This document shows, piece after piece, positions 1-5,110 of a stretch of DNA of 5,247 nucleotides. Position 1 is the stretch's first letter. Every line of letters starts with the position of its first letter. Under the pieces are notes generated by a model, which did no database searches, was not told the origin of the DNA, and worked only from the letters and a program-made list of their open reading frames with translations. The DNA is from Lachnospiraceae bacterium. GTDB taxonomy: Bacteria; Bacillota; Clostridia; Lachnospirales; Lachnospiraceae. The stretch spans positions 1 through 5,247 of the forward strand of contig JAFRCB010000329.1 in assembly GCA_017404585.1 (NCBI GenBank), written 5' to 3'. Made by a program: the position numbers and the translations under genes.

Positions 1-80
1 CAAGCGCTAGTCGACATAATCCAAGCTTCGCGCGCAAGAATTGGCTCAGAATTCGGATCAGCGCCAGCTGACATAAATAA
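1..80 (+). other. Left edge, possible 3' tail of an upstream gene
   Basis: Two plus-strand frames are open from the window edge. One runs from base 3 to a TGA at 69-71, only 9 bases before the terminator stem, which is the usual layout for the end of a gene. The other runs from base 1 and stays open through the terminator to a TGA at 178-180, which is less plausible for a real gene end. Neither short tail shows a domain I recognise. The segment is also unusually rich in 6-base palindromes. This may equally be non-coding DNA or the end of a mobile element. Confidence 0.25.
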
Positions 81-116
81 AAAAGGGGCTGTCGCATCAA
101 TGCGGCGGCCTCTTTT
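81..116. terminator. Strong bidirectional intrinsic terminator
   Basis: Bases 81-96 and 101-116 form a 16-bp stem, including three G-T wobbles, around a TCAA loop. The stem base is AAAA on the left and TTTT on the right. Read on the minus strand, the hairpin is followed by TTTTTTATTT, a good U-tract. Read on the plus strand it is followed by a short TTTT. It could end an upstream plus-strand gene, or stop minus-strand transcription running out of the large GTPase gene about 700 bases away. GGGGCTGTC-type stems like this are also common at the ends of insertion sequences, but no transposase is visible here. Confidence 0.75.
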
Positions 117-160
117 GCTGAGTGGTGGCGACGGTCATCTTTGTTCTGTTCGGCGTTCAT

Positions 161-189
161 CGACTGCCCGAGTGGTTTGAGGGCAGTCG
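161..189. repeat. Perfect 9-bp inverted repeat in repeat copy 1
   Basis: CGACTGCCC (161-169) is the exact reverse complement of GGGCAGTCG (181-189), leaving an 11-base loop. In the second copy the equivalent stem is reduced to ACTGCC/GGCAGT (270-275 with 290-295). There is no U-tract on either strand, so this is not an obvious terminator. It resembles a REP-type palindromic unit, though I cannot assign it to a named family. Confidence 0.65.
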
Positions 190-214
190 CTACCAATGAA
201 ATCAGCTCTGATCT

Positions 215-242
215 ACTGAATGCAAGAATGATGGCATTCAGT
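215..242. repeat. Perfect 9-bp inverted repeat at the repeat-unit junction
   Basis: ACTGAATGC (215-223) pairs with GCATTCAGT (234-242) around a 10-base loop. It sits at the boundary between the two ~107-bp units. No U-tract follows on either strand. Confidence 0.6.
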
Positions 243-289
243 CATCTTAGGTCAAAACGGCGCTTCATGACTGCCCGGGTTGAATAGAC

Positions 290-328
290 GGCAGTAGATA
301 TCCGTGAAATCACCTTTGAGCTACTGCC
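290..328. repeat. 8-bp inverted repeat in repeat copy 2
   Basis: GGCAGTAG (290-297) is the reverse complement of CTACTGCC (321-328), with a 23-base loop. The left arm is also one side of the GACTGCC/GGCAGT stem starting at 269, so the two pairings exclude each other. Confidence 0.5.
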
Positions 329-583
329 AGTTAAAATCTGGGTATAAGCAGCCTTACCATCACCAATTATCAAAATCAATAAAGGTGACTGCTTTTAATT
401 TGGCTATTTTCAGCGGACTTTCAGCGGATTTATTTAAAGGCGAGCTAGTGTGACTGCCTATGGTATATGATCCAACCCTCGTAGGGCACTGCATATGTAT
501 GTTATTTTACAAGATCGACTGCCGACTTCTTGATTATGAGGTTTAACCCAGATAATTTACTGATGGCATGGCTTAAATAGAAA
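327..583. other. Intergenic stretch, no gene seen
   Basis: All frames are broken by frequent stops, and I see no RNA gene. The DNA is more AT-rich than the coding region. It contains an 11-base near-perfect tandem duplication at 410-431 (tcagcggactt then tcagcggattt). The motif GACTGC recurs at 387, 452 and 517, spaced exactly 65 bases apart, but the intervening sequences are not clearly alike. I find no promoter pair worth calling. Confidence 0.5.
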
Positions 584-639
584 ATGTCCGGCCGGTTTTC
601 AACGATTTTCAAGAAAACTTTGGCATTCTTTCCGCAACG

Positions 640-670
640 TGCGCGGCGCGAAAGCGCCTTCCACTGCGCA
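640..670. repeat. GC hairpin with GAAA tetraloop
   Basis: GGCGC (645-649) and GCGCC (654-658) close a GAAA loop (650-653) when read on the plus strand. A second 5-bp helix, TGCGC (640-644) with GCGCA (666-670), can extend the stem across a 7-base bulge (659-665). A GNRA-type loop in a GC stem suggests RNA structure on the plus strand. No promoter or terminator defines a transcript. Confidence 0.4.
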
Positions 671-690
671 AGTCTGCGATCCGCGGAGGC

Positions 691-789
691 GTTTATTCTT
701 CATCGCGAGAATGTACTCACGATGAAGGCGAATGTCACTTTGCGCGTATCTAGACTTGCGTCACGAGTAATATGCGATGAAGAATAAAC
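691..789. repeat. 99-bp segment bounded by perfect 16-bp inverted repeats
   Basis: GTTTATTCTTCATCGC (691-706) is the exact reverse complement of bases 774-789. Inside it, CTTCATCG (698-705) also pairs with CGATGAAG (720-727), so the motif occurs three times and alternative folds compete. A further 9-bp pair, 667-675 with 752-760, straddles the left arm. The segment has no credible gene; a 67-codon frame at 584-787 runs through it only by chance. Candidates are a small non-autonomous mobile element or a structured RNA. No clean target duplication flanks it, although GAGGC occurs at 686-690 and 793-797. Confidence 0.6.
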
Positions 790-795
790 TAAGAG

Positions 796-846
796 GCTGC
801 CGCTTCGATTTATTGACTCACAGATTAATTTGTCTCCTCCGGCAGC
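796..846 (-). terminator. Weak candidate terminator of the GTPase gene
   Basis: On the minus strand GCTGCCG (846-840, overlapping the last codons) can pair with CGGCAGC (802-796), followed by the pyrimidine-rich CTCTTAGTTTATTCTTC. The loop is about 37 bases, far larger than usual, so this is a poor intrinsic terminator. Minus-strand transcription may instead run to the strong hairpin at 81-116. Confidence 0.2.
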
Positions 847-3800
847 TCCGTACCCGCCAGGGCTTTTTCGAGCTCATCCTTCAGCGAACTCCCGACGCGC
901 TGGCGCACGTCCGTGTCATCCGCGACATACGTCGCCTTCATCTCCCGCTCCGCGGATCTGACCTCCTCGTAGAAATTCATCGCAGAGAGCCGCACGGCTC
1001 CCGCCCCGTAAATGATCACCTGCTCTACAGCATCTGAGGTTGCGACCTTGACTGCGTACTGCTTTGTGAGCTCGTGGGCTGCCTTCTCGATATAGAGATC
1101 GGCAGTCTCCGCCTCCTTCGTGAAAATGACGTCAATGTTGTGGTAGCGGTAGACCTGCTCCGTCCCGCCCGCGACCTTGTAGGCATCGAAGACACAGATT
1201 ACGTTGGCCTTCATATACCCTGCGTAGTTGGAAAGATCATCGAGCAGCGCGTCTCTGGCTGCCTTGATATCCCTCTGTGCGAGAGCTCTAAGATTCTCCC
1301 ACGAGAAAATGATATTGTATCCATCGACCAGCAAGTATTCTTTCTGCGGCTTGGGCTTCGGCTTTCTGTATTTTTCAGGAATCTCCGCCGCCACTGTACG
1401 ACTTGGCTTATAAGATTCGCTCTGTCCGACCCTGGACTTCACCGGGCCATACGTGCGCTCGAATATTGCCTTGAGTTCATCCTCCGCCGCAAGTATATCC
1501 CTCTCCTGCTGCTTAAAGGATCTTGTGTCGGTCCGGCCTTCCGCGACCTTAAAGGCAGCCCTGCGGCTTTCCGCTCCGGCATAGCCTGCCGGGCCATAAT
1601 CGGTGTAGCCATCTGAGGAACTTGCATCCTCACCTGCAGACGAAAATCTCCCTGATACCTGCGAAATTCCGTCCGCAGATACATTTTTCTCTGCAGCTGA
1701 TGGGTCTCCGGCACCTTTTTGTGTACCGTCCCGACGAACATCGCCAATCTCTGCACCGTTTTCGGATGCCTGCTGCCCGAATCCACGCATGCCACCATTA
1801 TCAGTACTGCTTCCGGCAACTCCCTGCCCCGACTTGTCCACAGCCGCAGCATAATCCGCTTCCACAAATGCAGCTCCGGCCCGCGAAGCCCCTGACTGAC
1901 CTGTCTGTGCCGCAAATGGCGTCCCCTCCCGCCATCCGCTATCCACATGCATGTAATTTCTGACTTCATACCAGGGCACGATCATACCTGCCCCGTGAGA
2001 ACAGAAGACGGAGGCTGACGGATTTCTCTTATCCGCATCCGGATCATACTGCATCTCCGCAAGGACTTCATCCGTGTTGCGGCACGGCTGGTAACCGCCC
2101 ATCTCATATGCGACGCGCCCCTCCCCCTTCGTGTAGGAGGCGAGCGTCTCCGCATAGTCGCCGAACACTGCGACCGGCGCGCTTCCGGTCATTATTGCTG
2201 TGTCCCCGTCGAAATCCAGCTTCACGGATGTGACTCCCATTTTAGCCAGATCGGTCTGCGCCCTGCCGACCTTTCCCGACGGCAGATACATGCGGAAATT
2301 GTAGACCGGCTCAAGCAGAACGCACGGCGCCATCATAAGGCCCTGGCGCACAGCCCGGTAAGTAGCCTGGCGGAAATCGCCGCCCTCCGTGTGCTTCTCA
2401 TGAGCCCGCCCGCCGATGAGGGTAATCTTCATATCGGTGATCTCAGAGCCTGTCAGAACGCCGCGGTGCCGCCTCTCGCGCAAATGTGTGAGTATCAGTC
2501 GCTGCCAATTCTTTGCCAGCGTGTCGACAGAACACTTTGTATCGAAAACAAGACCGCTCCCCGGCTCGCCCGGCTCCAGCAGAAGGTGCACTTCCGCATA
2601 ATGGCGGAGCGGCTCAAAGTGGCCGACACCCTCCATCGGAGCCGCGATCGTCTCCTTGTAAATGACAGACGGCCGGCCGAACATGATCTCCATGCCGAAA
2701 CGCTGCATGCACTGATTCTTCAGGATCTCCCGCTGAATCTCGCCCATGAGCTGCGCAGTGATCTCCTTCTTTCGCTCATTGTAGCTGACCAGCAGCTCCG
2801 GCTCCTCCTCCTCGAGGATGCACAGATTTCGATATGCCTTAAAGGGATCCTCGCCCTGCGGCAAAAGGATCTGCCACGTGAGAACCGGCACCAGAAGACT
2901 CTCGCCGCCCTTATCCTCCATGCCGAGACCCTGGCCTGCATACGTCTTCGTGAGACCGCACACAGCGCACACGACGCCGGCCTCCGCGGTCTGCAGCGGG
3001 GTGAACTTCTCCCCGGAGTAAAAGCGGATCTGTGTGATCTTGTCCTGAGTCATTCCGTCGTCCGTCTCATCGTCGGACGCGGCTCCGTACGACCGTCCGG
3101 CATAGCTCAGCACCTGGCGGACGGACAGTTCCCCGCCTGTTATTTTCATCCAGGTCAGCCTCTCCCGGCCGTCCCTCGTGATTTTGAACACCCGCGCGCC
3201 GAATTCTTCCGGGTATGCTCTCACAGGTGCAAATGAATCCAGCCCCAGCAAAAGCTCCGGCACCCCGGACTCATTCTGCTTATCTTTCTGTGCCATGCGG
3301 AGAGCTGCTCCAAAGAACACCGGAAAGACATTTCGTCCGGCGATCAGATGACGCACGTCGATATTGGTAAGCGGCTCACCCTCCAGGAACTTATTGAGCA
3401 GCGCTTCGTCGCAAAGGGCGAGGGCTTCGGAGAGAGCGTCATCTGCAAGAATGCGCTCCGCGAATGCGGCGGCTGCAAACGTCGCCGCGTCCGCGGCTGT
3501 CCCCTTTCCGGACATCGAAGCTGCATACGCAGAGGCGTCTTTTCCGATTACCGTCGAATCCGCCAAATAACCGTCCGCATCTCCGGGAGCCGCAAATTCC
3601 AGGGCATTCCCGCTCAGCTTCTCCCGGATCTCACCCATGAGCTCTTCCCGCTTCTCACTGTAGAGACCGATGCTCTCCATCTGATCCATCTTGTTGACAA
3701 AGATCACGACCGGAACATTATAGTGCTCGAGCAGCTTCCACAGCGTCCGCACCTGGGCGTTCACGCCGTCCGCCGCGCTGATGACCAACACCGCGAGGTC

Positions 3801-4097
3801 GAGTACCTGCAGCGTGCGCTCCATCTCCGGTGAGAAATCCGCGTGGCCCGGCGTATCGAGAAGCATGTAAGTGCGCTCATTTCCCTCCGCCGACTGCGAG
3901 GTGAATTGAGCCTGCTTTGAGAAGATCGTGATGCCGCGCGCCCTCTCCATCTCATCTGTATCAAGAAAAGCGTCCCTGTCATCGACCCGGCCGATCTTGC
4001 GAATGCTGCCGCCAAGATAGAGAAGACCTTCCGACAGCGTGGTCTTTCCCGCATCAACGTGGGCGCAGATGCCGATGACAAGATGTTCTTTCTTCAT
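825..4097 (-). CDS. Tet(M)/EF-G-like GTPase fused to a YacP/Rae1-like NYN nuclease
   Basis: The product has 1090 residues. Residues 1-690 form a translational GTPase of the Tet(M)/EF-G type. Visible motifs are G1 AHVDAGKT (12-19), switch I ERARGIT (51-57), G3 DTPGHAD (81-87, catalytic His85), G4 NKMD (135-138) and a G5-like FGAAL (262-266). Domains II-V follow, with a domain IV tip HTEGGDFR (569-576) resembling the Tet(M) loop and a domain V start near 597. An alanine-rich insertion lies at about 170-215. Residues 725-905 are a Gly/Ser/Ala/Asp-rich linker ending in KPKPKP. Residues 920-1050 are a YacP-type NYN domain with LLVDGYN (Asp925), VFDAY (Asp971), ETAD (Asp1000) and ATSD (Asp1022). 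Typical Tet(M) proteins are about 640 residues and lack this tail. The start at 4097 is chosen because the GTPase fold begins there and GAGGA lies 7 bases upstream; an in-frame ATG at 4166 adds 23 unrelated residues. It is likely cytosolic and ribosome-associated. Tetracycline resistance is not shown. Domain calls are strong; joint function is inferred. Confidence 0.93.
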   Translation of the reverse strand: MKKEHLVIGICAHVDAGKTTLSEGLLYLGGSIRKIGRVDDRDAFLDTDEMERARGITIFSKQAQFTSQSAEGNERTYMLLDTPGHADFSPEMERTLQVLDLAVLVISAADGVNAQVRTLWKLLEHYNVPVVIFVNKMDQMESIGLYSEKREELMGEIREKLSGNALEFAAPGDADGYLADSTVIGKDASAYAASMSGKGTAADAATFAAAAFAERILADDALSEALALCDEALLNKFLEGEPLTNIDVRHLIAGRNVFPVFFGAALRMAQKDKQNESGVPELLLGLDSFAPVRAYPEEFGARVFKITRDGRERLTWMKITGGELSVRQVLSYAGRSYGAASDDETDDGMTQDKITQIRFYSGEKFTPLQTAEAGVVCAVCGLTKTYAGQGLGMEDKGGESLLVPVLTWQILLPQGEDPFKAYRNLCILEEEEPELLVSYNERKKEITAQLMGEIQREILKNQCMQRFGMEIMFGRPSVIYKETIAAPMEGVGHFEPLRHYAEVHLLLEPGEPGSGLVFDTKCSVDTLAKNWQRLILTHLRERRHRGVLTGSEITDMKITLIGGRAHEKHTEGGDFRQATYRAVRQGLMMAPCVLLEPVYNFRMYLPSGKVGRAQTDLAKMGVTSVKLDFDGDTAIMTGSAPVAVFGDYAETLASYTKGEGRVAYEMGGYQPCRNTDEVLAEMQYDPDADKRNPSASVFCSHGAGMIVPWYEVRNYMHVDSGWREGTPFAAQTGQSGASRAGAAFVEADYAAAVDKSGQGVAGSSTDNGGMRGFGQQASENGAEIGDVRRDGTQKGAGDPSAAEKNVSADGISQVSGRFSSAGEDASSSDGYTDYGPAGYAGAESRRAAFKVAEGRTDTRSFKQQERDILAAEDELKAIFERTYGPVKSRVGQSESYKPSRTVAAEIPEKYRKPKPKPQKEYLLVDGYNIIFSWENLRALAQRDIKAARDALLDDLSNYAGYMKANVICVFDAYKVAGGTEQVYRYHNIDVIFTKEAETADLYIEKAAHELTKQYAVKVATSDAVEQVIIYGAGAVRLSAMNFYEEVRSAEREMKATYVADDTDVRQRVGSSLKDELEKALAGTELPEETN

Positions 4098-4104
4098 AGA
4101 ATAA

Positions 4105-4109
4105 TCCTC
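4105..4109 (-). promoter_or_regulatory. Ribosome binding site of the GTPase-NYN gene
   Basis: The minus strand reads AGTGAGGA, then TTATTCT, then ATG at 4097. GAGGA with a 7-base spacer fixes the start at 4097 rather than the longer in-frame start at 4166. The same bases (4107-4112) can pair with the loop region of the upstream hairpin (4150-4155). Confidence 0.75.
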
Positions 4110-4135
4110 ACTCTCTGTTGCATATCCATAACAAA

Positions 4136-4163
4136 GCCGGTTCCTGCGCAGTGAGAAACCGGC
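4136..4163 (-). terminator. Intergenic terminator or attenuator hairpin
   Basis: Read on the minus strand, GCCGGTTTC and GGAACCGGC form a 9-bp stem with one T-G pair, closing a TCACTGCGCA loop, followed by TTTGTTATGG. The U-tract is weak, so partial termination or attenuation between the phosphatase and GTPase genes is more likely than a complete stop. No convincing separate promoter is visible in the 72-bp gap, so the GTPase gene probably depends at least partly on read-through. Confidence 0.5.
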
Positions 4164-4169
4164 CATCTT

Positions 4170-4985
4170 CTATTGCAGTACAAATTTTTCGATGATCTCC
4201 GCGACGCCGCCCTCGTCACAATCTGCCTCGGCGATGTAGTCGCTGTTCTTCTTGACCGCTTCCGTAGCGTTGCTTACGCAGCAGCCAAGGCCCGCCGCCT
4301 GAATCATTGTGAGATCATTGTTATTGTCACCGATCGCAATCGTATCTTTTGGGTCCACTCCGAGAATCTCAGCCAGGCTGAGAAGCCCCTGGCCCTTATT
4401 GACTCCCTGCTGATTGAACTCAACATAACGGTTCGACGAATAGCTGACGAACGTGTCGCCGGTGATCGGTTCCAGATCCTTCGCAATCTTTTCAAGATAA
4501 CTGACATCCGTATTCTGGAAGAGGATTTTGGCCAGCGGCTTGTCAGCCAGCATTTGTATCTCCTCTTTCCTGATCGGAACATAATCCATACGGTGCCACA
4601 GGAACTTTTCCTCGCCCTCGTTGATGTTATAGATGTAGACCGTGTCATCCGTGTAGATGTGAGTACATACATCATAGCCAAGGCCGGCGTCAAAGATCAT
4701 CTTCATTTTCTCATAAGTGATTCCCTTGAAGAAGAGCCGTCTGTTATTCTTATTTTCCGTGATTGCTCCGCCGTTAAAAGAGATGATGTACTCATTCTCT
4801 TTATCCCTGAGCCCGAGTTCCTCCAGGGTCCCCTGAATTGTCGCGTATCCGCGGCCGCTCGCCGGCACGAACTTGACGCCCATTTCCGACGCCCTGCGAA
4901 TAGCTTCAAGATTTCGTGCGCTTACCCGGCGCGTGTCTCTGTTAAGTAAAGTTTCATCCAGATCACTTGCAATAATTTTGTACAT
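4170..4985 (-). CDS. Cof-type HAD-IIB family phosphatase
   Basis: The protein has 271 residues, the normal length for Cof-like HAD hydrolases, which dephosphorylate small metabolites such as sugar phosphates or flavin and pyridoxal phosphates using Mg2+. All four HAD motifs are present. Motif I is SDLDET with nucleophile Asp8 and acid/base Asp10. Motif II is PASGR with Ser43. The motif III lysine is Lys197 in VNKGQG. Motif IV is GDNNND with Asp220 and Asp224. The C2B cap lies between, roughly residues 85-185, and sets substrate choice, which cannot be read from sequence. No signal peptide or membrane segment is seen, so it is cytosolic. The start at 4985 fits the family N-terminus and has AAGGA 7 bases upstream; an in-frame ATG at 5033 would add 16 unrelated residues. 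It ends 72 bases before the GTPase-NYN gene on the same strand, so the two may be co-transcribed. A functional link is not evident. Confidence 0.95.
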   Translation of the reverse strand: MYKIIASDLDETLLNRDTRRVSARNLEAIRRASEMGVKFVPASGRGYATIQGTLEELGLRDKENEYIISFNGGAITENKNNRRLFFKGITYEKMKMIFDAGLGYDVCTHIYTDDTVYIYNINEGEEKFLWHRMDYVPIRKEEIQMLADKPLAKILFQNTDVSYLEKIAKDLEPITGDTFVSYSSNRYVEFNQQGVNKGQGLLSLAEILGVDPKDTIAIGDNNNDLTMIQAAGLGCCVSNATEAVKKNSDYIAEADCDEGGVAEIIEKFVLQ

Positions 4986-4992
4986 AATATTT

Positions 4993-4997
4993 TCCTT
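4993..4997 (-). promoter_or_regulatory. Ribosome binding site of the HAD phosphatase
   Basis: AAGGA on the minus strand lies 7 bases before the ATG at 4985. It supports this start over the ATG at 5033, whose nearest AGGA is only 5 bases away. Confidence 0.75.
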
Positions 4998-5024
4998 GTC
5001 CCGAAACTGTGTTCCTGCGGTGGT

Positions 5025-5036
5025 CTGATGCATCAG
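5025..5036. repeat. 12-bp perfect palindrome in the leader
   Basis: CTGATGCATCAG reads the same on both strands. It lies in the probable 5' leader of the phosphatase gene, about 40 bases before the start codon. It may be a protein site or chance. Confidence 0.35.
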
Positions 5037-5051
5037 GGTCCTGCCTGTGCT

Positions 5052-5066
5052 CCCGGATACTCCGGG
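5052..5066. repeat. Small GC hairpin in the leader
   Basis: CCCGGA (5052-5057) and TCCGGG (5061-5066) pair around a 3-base loop. It lies just downstream of the predicted minus-strand transcription start. No U-tract follows on either strand, so it is more likely a 5' leader stabilising hairpin than a terminator. Confidence 0.45.
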
Positions 5067-5082
5067 CTGTATAATCCATCCT

Positions 5083-5110
5083 TTTTTAATCTTACATATT
5101 TTTATGTAAA
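5083..5110 (-). promoter_or_regulatory. Candidate promoter for the phosphatase-GTPase pair
   Basis: On the minus strand, TTTACA (5110-5105, five of six matches to TTGACA) is followed after 16 bases by TAAAAA (5088-5083, four of six matches to TATAAT). The surrounding DNA is AT-rich. Transcription would start near 5076 and give a leader of about 90 bases. The -10 box is imperfect, and an alternative TTATAC at 5069-5074 lacks a matching -35. Confidence 0.35.
5092..5109. promoter_or_regulatory. 18-bp inverted repeat over the promoter, possible operator
   Basis: TTACATA (5092-5098) and TATGTAA (5103-5109) are perfect inverted arms with a TTTT spacer. On the minus strand the repeat overlaps the -35 box and fills most of the -35/-10 spacer, which is a typical place for a repressor site. 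The binding protein is unknown. Confidence 0.4.

Larger units (their letters stand above)
134..326. repeat. Two diverged tandem copies of a ~107-bp unit
   Basis: Bases 134-218 align with 241-326 with one single-base gap on one side and two on the other. Roughly three quarters of positions match by hand alignment. Shared blocks are GTCATCTT, CGGCG, TTCAT, GACTGCCCG, GGCAGT, TGAAATCA and CTACTG. Weaker similarity extends left, with 112-133 resembling 219-240. Each copy contains short inverted repeats. No reading frame is conserved through both copies, so a structured or extragenic element is more likely than a coding repeat. Confidence 0.7.

Noticed and set aside
160..195. tRNA-like D-arm (TGCCCGAGTGGTTTGAGGGCA)
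   Set aside because: It resembles a Ser/Leu/Tyr tRNA D-arm, but there is no anticodon arm, GGTTCGAATCC-type T-arm or acceptor stem at the right distance. The 9-bp palindrome explains it better.
112..530. CRISPR array
   Set aside because: The repeats are ~107 bp and diverged, with no uniform 25-40 bp repeat or spacer pattern and no cas genes.
584..787. 67-codon plus-strand frame
   Set aside because: It crosses the inverted-repeat arms and hairpins, has no ribosome binding site, and its Arg/Ala-rich product resembles nothing I know.
1439..1969. 176-codon minus-strand frame in the linker region
   Set aside because: It overlaps the real gene in another frame. The low-complexity linker explains the lack of stops, and no domain is visible.
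2391..3236. 281-codon plus-strand frame
   Set aside because: It lies antisense to conserved GTPase domains II-IV and has no recognisable domain; it is a shadow of a GC-rich gene.
4098..4166. Longer start for the GTPase-NYN gene at 4166
   Set aside because: The extra 23 residues do not resemble the family, run across the intergenic hairpin, and bypass a well-placed GAGGA 7 bases before 4097.
4173..4949. 258-codon plus-strand frame
   Set aside because: It is antisense to the HAD gene over nearly its whole length, with no motif and no ribosome binding site.
4986..5033. Longer start for the HAD phosphatase at 5033
   Set aside because: The extra 16 residues are outside the HAD fold. The MYKIIASDLDET start with AAGGA at 7 bases is the family pattern.
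5070..5075. Plus-strand TATAAT
   Set aside because: It is a perfect -10 box but has no -35 match 16-18 bases upstream and no plus-strand gene downstream.
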